Source: Hemibagrus wyckioides (lineage: Eukaryota; Chordata; Actinopteri; Siluriformes; Bagridae). Taken from it: a DNA stretch of 64,000 nt. The DNA lies in NCBI RefSeq assembly GCF_019097595.1, contig NC_080714.1, forward strand, positions 626,759-690,758, given 5' to 3'. Made by a program: the position numbers and the translations under genes. Under the pieces are notes generated by a model. That model was given only the letters and a program-made list of their open reading frames with translations, did not search any database and had not been told where the DNA came from. Below are positions 12,331-23,212 of this stretch, piece by piece (the stretch's first letter is position 1; the number at the start of each line of letters is the position of its first letter).

Positions 12331-12398
12331 CTGCTGTGTTGTTGTTCTTCCTCATTCAGGTGTGTGTGTGTGTGTGTGTGTGTGTTTAATGAGACACG

Positions 12399-13055
12399 AT
12401 GCGTCTGTGCGCTCCGACTCTCCTCTGCATACTGCTGTCTTTATTTTCAGGTAAAGCAGGTAAGTAGTGAGAATAAATCTATCAGAATTTAAACTCTGAA
12501 TGTAATTGGAGTTGGTCAATAATTTGTCTTTCATTTTTGTTCAGAATCAGGGTTTTAAAAACAAACACATGATCGGTGTCTGTGGTAAAGAACTGAATCT
12601 TTTTCCCAGATGAATTCGGTGTAAAGTATAAATATCACAGTAGACACAGACCCTGAAATTCCTTCTCTGAACATTAAAGCTGTTTCACGCTTCCAGGGGT
12701 GTCTATTACCTCTGGATATTCTTGTATGTACGTGTGCTGAGACCTCTCTAAAGTAATCTTATGTCAATAAAATTGTAGTCTCTGTAAACAAATATAACTT
12801 TATTCTTGCTCTGTTTCTCAGAGCGATCTGGTGGAACAGAGAAGGTGTCTGAGATAATTAGACTGTTGATGTATTTTGCTAGCTGCTCACTCTGACTCCA
12901 ACTCATGCTCTAGTACTACATGACCACAGGGTGTGCACTCCTTCCATACACTAATATTAGCAGCTTTTTATTCCAAAACTGAAAATTTTCTGTTCTGCTT
13001 AATACCACTGACTCTTTAACAGCCACATTTTTATTAGTTTTTTCAAATCCAACAA

Positions 13056-13108
<53 letters not shown>

Positions 13109-14434
13109 TCCTTCCTCAGTGGATGGTTTCTATAGACAAGACTACTGGCAGTGTTATTACACTCGGGATCTGGTCACCATCGAGTTCATTTACTCTTGGT
13201 ACTTCAACAAGGTTGAATATCTGAGGTACAACAGCACGACAGATAGATACACAGGATTCACCGTGTACGGAGCGAGAATGGCCGAGTCTCTGAACCTAGA
13301 CCCCAAAAACAGTCTCTATTACTATGTGTACACATTCTGCAAAGATAACAAGGATAAATATTCATCTAATGTTTTAAAGAAAGGTAAGTACCTGTCAAGG
13401 AGTTAATAACTGCACTTAATACTGGACTTAAACAGGACTTAATACTGCACTCTTTTATCCTATAAACTTTCTATTTCCTTTATTCATTTATTTATTACAG
13501 TTACATCACTTCCATATTAAACAAACTGCCAGACTTTCTGGTGTTAAATGGTATTAATGTTTTGTTTGTCAGTGAAGCCCGAGGTCACGGTGAGGTCACT
13601 GAGGTCTGAGCCTCAGTCCCACTTGTCCATGCTGCTGTGCAGTGCGTATGATTATCACCCCAAAGGAATCAAAGTGTCGTGGATGAGAGACGGCAAGGTC
13701 GTGACTGAGGGAGTTTCCTCCACTGAGGAGCTTTCAAATGGAGACTGGTACTATCAGATCCACTCTTATCTAGACTACATCCCAAAACCTGGGGAGAACA
13801 TCTCCTGTGTGGTGGAGCACGAGAGCTTAACACGACCGCTCATACAAACCTGGGGTGAGAACCAGAGCTCTGAAAGTTCTGTCCTGTTCCTCAGGACTCA
13901 GGAAAATGTTAGGTTGTATTTTTAATTTGAGGCAATAGAATCAGACTTTTGTGTTTCTGGTTGCTTTGACAGAACGTCCCCTTCCTGTGGATCAGAGGAA
14001 CAAGCTGATCATCGGCATTTTTTTCCTGGTGTTGGGGATCGCTTTGGCTGTTGCTGGATTTCTTTATTACATGCTGGGATCTAAAGGTCAGTACAGAGAG
14101 AATAAAATAAGCATTTTAGACCAGCATGGACCAGATCAACAGAAATCTAGATCATAATATAAAGCCTGTGTGTTTATACTGTACAGAAGTTCAGACAACA
14201 GGAGTCGCGTTTATTCTGTTGTTTTTAAATGAAACATATTGGACTCAGAGACAGTATGAAGACATTACAATTTTACTTATTAAAATATTTATAGGTGATA
14301 TTTTATAATCATTTATAGTTTCTATTTTCATATTTGTATGTTTTTTTAGACGTTTATGTTTTTTTAATATTTTATGTATTTTCTTCCAGGGCATGTTTCC
14401 AAGCAAAATTCACAGGATATATCTTTAGGTAATG

Positions 14435-14473
<39 letters not shown>

Positions 14474-14627
14474 CTCTCTCTCTAACACACACACACACAC
14501 AAATTATTTAAAGTAACACTAATCTCAGTTCCAGATGAATCTAATATCTGTTTTTGTCTTTGCAGAAAGCACTGTTTCAGAGACGAATTCAGAAGCTTCA
14601 GCAGCGAGTTCAGAAACATCAAATTAA
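12399..14627 (+). CDS. mhc2b: MHC class II beta chain, six exons, 273 aa, probably non-classical
   Basis: Forms the beta half of a class II heterodimer that presents endocytic peptides at the cell surface. Exons: 12399-12459 (signal peptide), 13120-13383 (beta-1), 13573-13854 (beta-2 Ig domain), 13973-14086 (connecting/TM), 14390-14428 and 14566-14627 (tail). All introns are GT-AG and phase 1, as in the family. Beta-1 has Cys32 and Cys94 for the disulfide and a sequon at Asn58; beta-2 has Cys131 and Cys187 with the VVEHESL motif. The membrane segment is about 214-237. The conserved Trp at mammalian beta-61 is Leu78 here, while the beta-82 Asn is kept (Asn97), and the beta-1 loop between cysteines is two residues short. 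The class is certain; lineage (classical DA versus DB/DE) is inferred. An alternative exon 1 end at 12450 also keeps the phase. Confidence 0.95.
13056..13110. repeat. (TTTC)n microsatellite at the exon 2 acceptor of MHC beta
   Basis: About 13 TTTC units lie directly before CTTCCTCAG and so form the polypyrimidine tract of the beta-1 exon. Length changes here could alter splicing. Confidence 0.9.
14435..14501. repeat. (TC)n and (AC)n in the last intron of MHC beta
   Basis: About 24 TC units interrupted once by GC, followed by a short AC run, between exons 5 and 6. Confidence 0.9.
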
Positions 14628-14719
14628 TAAACACTACAATGTTCAAATGAAATGACTTTTATAATGGATAATGGTTTAAAATGATTTTGGTGTTCAGTAC
14701 ATTGTCAGTGTAGGATTTG

Positions 14720-14725
14720 AATAAA
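14720..14725 (+). terminator. Poly(A) signal of MHC beta
   Basis: AATAAA 93 bases after the beta stop codon; it is the first canonical signal in the 3' flank. Confidence 0.7.
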
Positions 14726-14857
14726 TACATTAATCAGGTGTGGTTCAGTAAACTTCTGCAATAAGTGATAAGATTAAACATTTATACAGAAACCTTTTTG
14801 TCTTTTTCACATCTATTTTAAATATCATGAGGCTGCTCTGATGCTTCAGATGTTGTA

Positions 14858-15005
14858 AGCCAGGAGTGTCCAATCTTATCCACTAAGGGCCAGTGTGGTG
14901 CAGGTTTTCACTCCAATCAAGCAGGAGCCACATCTGATTCCATCTGCTTAATCAGCTGATCTTAGCTTACAGTAGACTCAGGTGTGGCTTCTGCTGTTGG
15001 AATGA
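14858..15005. mobile_element. Interspersed teleost repeat between the MHC genes
   Basis: CAGGAGTGTCCAATCTTATC, GGGCCAGTGTGGTGCAGGTT and CAAGCAGGAGCCACATCTGA form a recognisable non-coding fish repeat body with a SINE or MITE character. Family not assigned. Confidence 0.55.
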
Positions 15006-15607
15006 GAAGCTACACTCTTGCCCTCAGCCATCTCTTACACCAAATATATCATAAACAGCTTTGTGCTTTTCTTCACCTTCACCTCTGGACGAGACGCCAG
15101 CACTCCCCATGCAGCTGTATTAATCATGTCAGATTGCATTAAAAATGATCTCTGAAAAAAGCAACATGCATTATTAATGTTTTTTAAACAAATCATTATT
15201 TATGGTGTATTTATGGTTTGTCTGAGAGCTTTATCTAAATGATGTACATCATTGACAGGTTTTTTTCTCATTTGTACACTATGTCAAAATAGCAGATAAC
15301 AAAACACTAGTCTTATTATCATCAATAACACCACCATAGAAACAAGCACACAATTAACATGTAGCAGTGATGACTTCATGAGTTATTTCAATGGAAAAAT
15401 TTTGTCAGTATTGATTTTCATCCAGAATTAGATAACTAATCCAGTAGAGGATAATGTAAACATATAAGATCTATGCAATTACTTTGTAGTCAGATCAGGC
15501 TTTTGATTATCAGTGATAAAAAAAACCCTGGATTAAAAGTCTGGACTTTGACCTCTGTCCAGCTATAGGCCTAGAAAAGGACAGCAGTTATGTTCAGAAC
15601 TATATAG
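15006..15607. other. MHC beta-alpha intergenic DNA
   Basis: AT-rich sequence with no exon, promoter motif or repeat that I can name. Confidence 0.5.
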
Positions 15608-15692
15608 TAATAGCATTCATGAAATGTATCAGAGACAGAACAGTGGTAAATGACCTGTTACTGACCTCTGATCAGGGTTATGTCTCCTAATT
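15608..15692 (+). mobile_element. Short L2-type LINE relic between the MHC genes
   Basis: Matches the L2 copies at 28130-28235 and 51640-51755: ATTCATGAAATGTATCAG, then, after an internal deletion, ACAGTGGTAAATGACCTGTT and CTGATCAGGGTTATGTCTCC. It is a fragment of the reverse-transcriptase region and cannot code. Confidence 0.8.
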
Positions 15693-15902
15693 AAGATATA
15701 TAAATATGCTAAACTGATGCATTAAAGTAAAAATACACACCCCAAATGGGGAAAACTGGATCTTCTAGATACAGAGAATGTGACTGGTTAGTGTATAAGG
15801 AAGTATATTTATTATTCCTTGGTGTGTATGGGTGTGTGTGTGTAGATTAAAACTCTGCAGTGTCAGTGTGAACACATTACTCTACAGTGGAACATTAACA
15901 CG

Positions 15903-16826
15903 ATGGAGCTCTGTGTGATTCTCGTCCTTTTAACCGCTCTGCCAGTAAACTCTGTGTGTAAGTAGACAACAAATACAATAGAATTGAATAGATATATGAT
16001 GTCTGGGTGTGGTCACAAAGCCCTGCAAAGTTTTTAGAATAAAACAGACTAGTTTTTTTTCCTCCAGTTGTGTACAAGTTCACTGCACTGTTAGGCTGCA
16101 GTGACTCTGTGGATGAAGCGATCTTATTATACGATCTGGATCAGAATGAAATAGTCTTTGTAGATTTCAAGGCCAAGCAGCAGTTCGGTCGACTTCCTCC
16201 ATTTGCAGACCCCATCGATTTCGAACAGTTGTTTGCAGCCATGTATGACCATGCCGTTGCTTCAAAAACCGAGTGCATTCAAGGCATGAAAAACTTGATT
16301 GCAGCAGCAGACAGTCCACCTGAGCCCAAAGGTAATGAAACTCAATCTATTCTTGTTTAAAGCAGTCTGCTGTGTTGGTGCTAAAGTGGTGTGTGTCATG
16401 AGTCTGAAAGCTGTAGGTTTACTTGAATGTTAGCTGAATGTTCAGTTCAGGGCTTAAATATCCTTGATACAAATATAAGATATAGTTGCTTTTACTTCAC
16501 AGTGAATAAGAAATAAAAAGACACGTTTATTAGCAGTAAAGTTAATCACCTGAATTAAAACACAGCCATTAGGACAATCAGATTGAACAGATGCATCTGA
16601 TTAAATAAATGTGTGAAATCATTGTTGTGGTGAAGTTTCCTGTGAGGAGGAGTGTGTGTGTATGATGGAGTCTCCAGTGTTGTGTAACTCAGAGGTGAAG
16701 CTGGAATCTTCAGAGTTTCTTTTTTTTTTTACCCTAAAATGTTTCTGTGGGTGTTTCATTCGAATGTTGCTGCTGTTTCATTGAAAAAAAATCGGACATG
16801 ATTTAATTTAGATAATAACAAGGCTG

Positions 16827-16888
<62 letters not shown>

Positions 16889-17575
16889 TTTTTTTCAAAG
16901 TTTGAACCGAAATGTGTGATTGACATTATTTCTATATAACTAATGTTACTGCTTTAAGAAAAATGACACTCCCAGAGTCTAATACACTTATCCATTCAGT
17001 GGACACTTTATTGGGGACACAAATATTATGTCTGCACTTGTATCTGTTTTGACTATATGGCGTTGTTTTGTTCAGTTCCTCCAGAGTTCAGCATCTACAC
17101 GAGACACCATGTGGTTCCTGGAGAAAAAAATAACTTTATCTGCTTCATAAGAAATTTCTATCCTCCACACATCACGGTGAATTGGACGAGGAACGGTGTG
17201 TCGGTGACAGAGGGAGTGTACATCAGCCAGTATTCAATAAATAATGATGGAACTTTCAATTCATTCTCCACCCTGACCAGTACTCCGAGGGCAGGAGATG
17301 AATACAGCTGCACGGTGGAGCACGAAGCTCTGGACTCGCCTCAGATTAGAACATGGGGTAAGAAGAAACCTCTTCACTGGAGTTATTTCAGTTTACTTTG
17401 CCTTAACACTGACTGTGTGTGTGTGTGTGTGTGTTCCACAGATGAATCGGTTGAACCTCCATCTGAAACTCCGAGTGAAACTCCGACAGTGGTGCTTGCG
17501 GTGGGAATTGTGGTGGGAATTCTGGGATTGGCCACGGGAATGTTCTTTGTCGTTAAAGCATCATGTTTCCGATAA
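15903..17575 (+). CDS. mhc2a: MHC class II alpha chain, four exons, 244 aa, probably non-classical
   Basis: Partner of the beta chain 1.3 kb upstream on the same strand; the pair would form one membrane heterodimer. Exons: 15903-15957 (signal), 16068-16331 (alpha-1), 17076-17357 (alpha-2 Ig), 17442-17575 (connecting, TM, short tail). Introns are GT-AG, phase 1. Alpha-1 has the fish-type disulfide pair Cys29-Cys88. Alpha-2 has Cys129-Cys185, a sequon at Asn142 and the TVEHEAL motif. The connecting peptide repeats SETP, and the TM (about 216-238) has spaced glycines (GIVVG, GILGLATG) used in class II TM pairing. Aligned to mammalian DRA, the backbone-holding Asn62, Asn69 and Arg76 correspond to Asp79, Thr86 and Lys93. 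Class is certain; the non-classical reading is inference. Confidence 0.95.
16829..16887. repeat. (ATT)n microsatellite in alpha intron 2
   Basis: About 19 units of ATT in the 744-base intron between alpha-1 and alpha-2. The rest of that intron (16332-17075) shows no other element. Confidence 0.9.
17414..17434. repeat. (TG)n before alpha exon 4
   Basis: A TG run ends at TTCCACAG, the acceptor of the TM exon. It replaces the usual pyrimidine tract. Confidence 0.85.
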
Positions 17576-17622
17576 GTTCCTGTTACAGCACTGAAGTTCA
17601 TTACTTTCTGTAAATTTTCATG

Positions 17623-17628
17623 AATAAA
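17623..17628 (+). terminator. Poly(A) signal of MHC alpha
   Basis: AATAAA 48 bases after the alpha stop codon. Confidence 0.75.
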
Positions 17629-17639
17629 TGTACATTTTA

Positions 17640-18306
17640 TCCATTTATAGTTACATTTAATGTTTGTGAAGCGAGTCAGTTCCTGTTGTCTCTACAGTTA
17701 TAGCAGCTATAATCAGTGTTTCCCTCAGCAGCTAAACCTCTTATCACTTCTAATAAAAAAAAAGCTCCAGATTGGATGGAAATCCCCGGCAGATACAGTA
17801 AAAATACCTTCTGTGGTGTGTCTGAGGCTGGAATGTGGAGGAGGAAATGTTTTTGTGAATGTTTTATTTCACTAACTCTTGTACTGTATCTTTTTAACTC
17901 TGAGTTTCATATTCAACTCGTCCTTCAGGTTGTATTGTATTATCTCTCATCATGACCTCATTTACAGGATTTATTTACTCTAGCAACACTATAAACATTC
18001 ACAGTGAACTATTCCCTGAAGAAAGAATGCTTTTATGGAACTATACTAAAGCTGAACTAAAATATCTGATGTAAACGTGATGAAAATAAAGATTTTTCAT
18101 TTCTGTCCTGAAACTGAGCACAACACTTTTTTATTCTAAATGAGTTCCTATTATTATTAAGATATATATTAAAATTAAATCCAGTGTAATTATACACATT
18201 TACCTGTTTAGTTCCACTTGAGTCTGATTCATCTGTATTTATCCTGTACTTTTTAAATAAAAATAAAAAAGTGGAGTAAGCTGAGTTGCAAGAAAATGTC
18301 ACACTT

Positions 18307-18348
<42 letters not shown>

Positions 18349-18362
18349 GTATTTTTTATAAT
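17640..18362. other. Gene-free DNA after MHC alpha
   Basis: No exon recognised. Ends in an (AAT)n microsatellite at about 18308-18349 that marks the junction with the transposon-rich half of the window. Confidence 0.5.
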
Positions 18363-19900
18363 GATTCCATCTGCAATTTCCAGCAGAGGGAGCCCTAAAA
18401 CCACTTCCAGAAAGGCCTACAGGAACAGCCAGGTTCCTCTTTGTTGAGAAAAGGGATGGGGGGGCTACATCCATGTATCAATTACCGGGATTTCAATTCT
18501 ATCATGATCCAATACACCTTCCCCTTACCACTGGTCCCCTCAGCACTTGAAGAACTCTGGGAGACCTGCTACTTCACAAAGCTAAACCTGTGAAGCACAT
18601 ACAATTTAATTCAAATCAAGGAAGGAAACAAATGGAAATTTGGAAACAAATGAAAAATTGCCTGACCAATGCACCAGCTGTATTTGGGGCCTTCATGAAC
18701 AAAATCTTTTGAGATTTACTGAACTCTTATGTCATTGTCTATACTGATGATATAGTCTTGATCTATGATCTCCACATCACCCACGTTCTCACAGTACTTA
18801 CTTGACTATTGCAACACCAGCTTGTGGTCAACGCAGAAAGTGTGAATTCCATAAAGACCCCATCACCTTCCTAGGGTTAGCAAAGCAAAGTGTGGGCGGT
18901 AAAAGAATGGCCCAACCCACTAATATCAAGGAGCTACAAAGGATTCTTGGCTTTGCAAATTTTTGGCTTTGTAAATTTTTGCAATTACAGTTCCATGGCC
19001 CACTCACAGCACTATTATGCGGCGAGCCCAGAAAGCTCCACTGGCCTGCCACTGCCCAGGAGGCCTTTGAGGAACTAAAGCACCAGTTCATGATGGCCCC
19101 CATTTTGCAACATCATGACTCCAACTTCCCCTTTGTCATGGAAGTGCACGAATCCAGCTCTGGCATTGTGGCTCTTGCAGCATCAGGGCACCCAGGGCAA
19201 ACTCCATCCATGTGCCTACTTCTCCAGAAAACTTACCTCTACTGAAAGTAACTATGACATTGGCAACAGAGAACTGCTATCCATCAAAGAGGTACTGGAG
19301 GAATGGAGACATTCCTTTGGAGGGGGCAGATAGCAGACCACAAGAATCTGGAGTACTCCAAGAATGCCAAAGGAGTTAACCCCTGTCAAGCCAGATGGAC
19401 CGTCTTCTACACCAGGGGTGAATTTCACAGTAACCTATCACCCAGGCACCAAAAACAGCTAGGACAATGCCCACTGACACAACTTCATCAACAAGCTTGT
19501 ATCGCCTGAAGCCAACTCCCATTCTACATTGTAGTTGCTCCAGTCTGTTGGGAGAAGTTACAATGGGCCCAAGCCATTAACCCCCCCCCATGCCCTCCTA
19601 TCAATCAGGTATGTTCCCACAGCCATGCAACCCACCCTGGGTGCACACTGCACTAAGCTAAGGGCACTTAAGGATCCAGTGCACCACCAGATTGGTCCAA
19701 AGTGCATTTTGTTGTAATGTAAAAAAACTATGTTGAAATGTTGAAACTTGCCCCACCTGCGCTCAAGTAAAAACACCCCACTGGCTCCCCTGTGGCCTAC
19801 TACAAACACCACATATACTTTGATGACCATGGTCCCACATACCGGATGAATTGATTACCGATCTCCCAAACTCTCAGGGACAATCTGCCATTCTGGTTGC
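18363..19900 (+). pseudogene. Decayed Ty3/gypsy pol fragment (RT, RNase H, start of integrase)
   Basis: Reads, in several frames, as gypsy RT (FVEKRDGG-like start, a YTDDI catalytic box near 18737-18760), the connection domain (TNIKELQRILGFANF, 18919-18963), RNase H (about 19110-19340, ending near DNAL-like words) and the beginning of an integrase core (ITDLPNSQG, about 19850-19877). Many stops and frameshifts. It stops where the L2 LINE begins; integrase-like sequence resumes at 23213, so the LINE probably inserted here. Confidence 0.8.
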
Positions 19901-19904
19901 TGAA

Positions 19905-22283
19905 AGTGGAGAAAAACGTTTTTAAAAGGTTTTTAGAATTGCATTTAAAGAGAGTATGTCCAGCTATAGACAGGCTCTAAAAGCTGCTAGGGCTGAGCAT
20001 CTGAGCAAACTGATAGAAATAAACCAGAACAATCCCAGATTCTTATTTAGTACAGTGGCTAGACTAACAAAACATCAGATTCCTGGAGAGAGTATTCCAT
20101 CATAGTTTAGTAGTGAGGATTTTATGAATTTCTTCACTGAAAAAATTGATAGTATCAGGAAGTTCAACCTTTGATGGCATCCGGTGATCTAGACCAGCCT
20201 AAAGCTCCACATTTAAAGCAACAATGCTTTACCAGTATAGGGCAGGAAGAGCTAGTTAAACTTATCACCACGGCTAAACCAACAACATGTTTATTAGATT
20301 CATTTCCAACTAGATTGCTGAAAGAAATGATACATGCAGCTGGAGAGCCTCTTCTTAATATTATCAACTCCTCGTTATATATCAAGGTCATGTCCCAAAA
20401 TCTCTCAAGTTAGCAGTTATTAAGCCTCTTCTTAAGAAACCTAAAACCCTAAATCCTAATGAAGGATCAAATTACAGACCGGCTTCAAACCTTCCGTTTA
20501 TATCAAAAATATTAGAAAAGGTGTCAGCCCAATTATGCTCCTTCTTACAGGAAAACAATATCCTTGAAGAATTTCAGTCAGGTTTTAGGCCCCATCATAG
20601 TACAGAAACTGCACTAGTTAAAATCACTAATGACTTGCTTTTAGCTTCGGACCAAGGCTGCAACTCCATTTTAGTCCTGCTTGATCTTAGTGCTGCATTC
20701 CACACTATAGATCATAATATTATCATAGATCGCTTACAAAATCACAGGTACGCAGGGACAGGCATTAAAATGGTTTAGATCCTACCGGTCTGATCCATAC
20801 CACTTTGTAGATTTAAATGGAGAACTGTCCAGTGTAGTGCCAGTGAAATACGGGGTCCCACAAGAGTCAGTTTTAGGACCTCTGCTTTTCTCAGTATACA
20901 TGCTTCCATTGGGTAACATCATTAGAAGGCATGGGATTAGTTTCCACTGTTATGCCGATGATACCCAGTTATATATTTCATCAAAACTAGATGAAATATC
21001 TAATTTGTCTAGATTAACTGAGTGTGTTAAAGATATAAAATAATAATTTTATATTACTAAACAGAGATATTACTTATTGGTCCAAAAACCAGTACACAGA
21101 AGCTCTCACAATTCGGTTTGCATCTAGAAGGATGTACTGTTACTACTAGCTCAACAGTGAAAGACCTGGGTGTAATATTAGACAGCAACTTGTCCTTTAA
21201 TATTTCCAATATTACAAAAACAGCCTTCTTCCATCTTAGAAATATTGCCAAGCTTAGGAACATTTTATCTGTATCTGATGCAGAAAAACTAGTTCATGAA
21301 TTCATGACCTCCACATTGGACTATTGTAAAGCATTACATGCCAGAGTTCTTACCAGATCAAGAAAATATGATCATATAACCCCAATATCATCATCCCTGC
21401 ACTGGCTACCTGTTAAACTTAGAATTGACTATAAATTAGCACTAATTACGTTCAAGGCTCTAAATGGTTTATCTCCCACGTATCTAGCCAGTCTTCTAAC
21501 ACGTTACAATCCACCACGCTCTTTAAGATCATAAAATTCCGGACTTCTAGTAGTTCCCAGAATATCAAAGTCCACAAAAGGGGTAAAGCGTTTTCGTATT
21601 TAGCTCCAAAACTTTGGAACAGTCTTCCTGACAGTGTTCGGGGCTCAGACACAGTCTCCCAGTTTAAACGTAGACTAAAGACTTATCTCTTTAGCCTGGC
21701 ATACATTTAATACATCCCATAATCTTGTGCTCCAGTACATCTGATTAAATGCACATTATCATCTAGTGCTGCTAATATTATGAACAGCAGCTACACTAAT
21801 TCTGTTCCACTTGTTTCCCTTCTTCTACACATCCTGAGGCATACAGAGACTGTGCCGGCTCCAGTGGCATCCGGAGATGGACCAGCTCCAGCCGGGTTCT
21901 GCTGGTGAGGATTGGGATATTCAAAGCAGCGCTGTGGACAACAACCTCCTGTACATGCTGTGTCTGCATCACACAATTGACTATACAGAAATGCAGGACA
22001 TTGTTCATATCACACTCTCTGCTGTCACCCAAATGAGGATGGGTTCCCTTTTGAGTCTGGTTCCTCTGAAGGTTTCTTCCTCTTACCATCTAAGGGAGTT
22101 TTTCCTTGCCACAGTCACCTCAGTCACCTCAGGCTTGCTCACTTGGGATAACATCTAGGACTGTCTGTCTGTTTGTCTGTTTATATGTCTGTTATTTCTT
22201 ATGTTGTTTCTTATGTAAAGCTGCTTTGAGACAATGCTCTTTGTTAAAAGCGCTATACAAATAAATTGAAATTGAAATTACAG
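19905..22283 (+). pseudogene. L2-type LINE, copy A, with 3' tail
   Basis: Non-LTR retrotransposon, 5'-truncated. RT pieces: 20164-20413, 20521-20778 ([13 protein letters not shown], then DLSAAF), 20837-21043 with an intact YADD box near 20950, and 21118-21534. Stops and frameshifts separate them. The 3' UTR carries words shared by other copies: ATGAGGATGGGTTCCC, TTTCTTCCTCTTACCATC, AAGCTGCTTTGAGACAA and GCGCTATACAAATAAA, then a short ATTGAA repeat tail. Clade (L2/Maui-like) is from the RT motifs. Confidence 0.88.
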
Positions 22284-22287
22284 CAAC

Positions 22288-22628
22288 TGTTGTAAATTAA
22301 CCGAAGACCAATAGAAGAGCGATCACAGAGACTTGGAAGTATGTTGCAGGAATCTTTTATTGAAGATTAGAACACACTCAGAAGTGCTGTGGTCATCAAG
22401 ATCTCCACAGACAGATAAGAAACCTCTGGTATTTATACAGACTTTGGTGGCTGTCCTTCAGGTTGTGTTAAAGCAGCCCCCCCCCCCATTTCCCACACCA
22501 CCTATTAGAGACTATTTTTACCCACTAAGATTTGCGACCCATTTGGTTGCGAGAAAGAATGTTTATGACCTTTCCTGAACAGATTAGTGATCTTTCCTCG
22601 GCAAGGACACTAGAAAATTTGTTTCCCA
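22288..22628 (-). repeat. 3' LTR of the deleted retrovirus
   Basis: About 341 bp, TG...CA ends on the minus strand. On that strand a TATA-like GTATAAATACC (near 22430) is followed by AATAAA (near 22360), giving recognisable U3 and R parts. The shared block with the other LTR is about 22452-22628. Confidence 0.8.
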
Positions 22629-22680
22629 CAATTCCCCCTTTGAGAGTTCCCTTATAAACTCTCATAACTGCAATAAATTT

Positions 22681-22866
22681 TCAGGGGTAGTATGTTTTAA
22701 CCTTAACAGTTGACGCATTTCTATAACGTGGTTTAGCTGTCAGTTGTATGCAACATATGAATACCTGACAACATACATAGCCTAAAAGTAAAATGAATAG
22801 AAAGTAACTGACAAAAACAGCAGTTTCTTTAATCCATGACCATGATTGACCAAAAAGAACCTCCAA
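22681..22866 (-). pseudogene. Retroviral env C-terminal fragment (membrane anchor and tail)
   Basis: 61 codons: a Trp-containing membrane-proximal stretch, one strongly hydrophobic segment of about 22 residues, then a Cys-rich boundary and a short basic tail, ending just before the polypurine tract. Position and shape fit the end of a retroviral transmembrane envelope subunit. The surface subunit and fusion region are absent, so it cannot act as an envelope. Confidence 0.6.
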
Positions 22867-23212
22867 ACCATGAGGAATTTTCCATTATCATAGTATGAAG
22901 TTTTATAGATATGATGTAGTCCAAGCACACTTTAATTTCTATGTGGCAGATTCTCACTTTCGGTGTGCTACAGTGTCGGATGTCTTTGGTGGCCGCAGAT
23001 TCCCTCTGATAAGGTTCTCTTCGCTTGCAGGTGTCCTTCAGGTTGTGTTAAAGCAGCCCCCCCCCATTTCCTGCACCACCTATTAGAGACTATGTTTACC
23101 CACTAAGATTTGCGACCCATTTGGTTGCGAGAAAGAATGTTTATGACCTTTCCCGAACAGGTTAGTGATCCTTCCTCTGCAAGGACACTAGAAAATTTGT
23201 TTCCCACACAAC

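Larger units (their letters stand above)
22288..23208 (-). mobile_element. Internally deleted endogenous retrovirus with 4-bp target duplication
   Basis: Minus-strand element. A full LTR (22288-22628) and a partial LTR (about 23033-23208) both start TGTGGGAAACAAATTTTCTA on the minus strand. CAAC flanks both sides (22284-22287 and 23209-23212), the 4-bp duplication typical of gammaretrovirus-like insertions. Between them are only about 400 bases: the end of env and a polypurine tract AAAGGGGGAA next to the 3' LTR. No gag or pol remains. It sits exactly after the L2 tail. Confidence 0.82.

Noticed and set aside
15780..15902. Class II X/Y boxes upstream of the alpha gene
   Set aside because: ACTGGTTAGT only loosely resembles a Y box and no X box could be placed.
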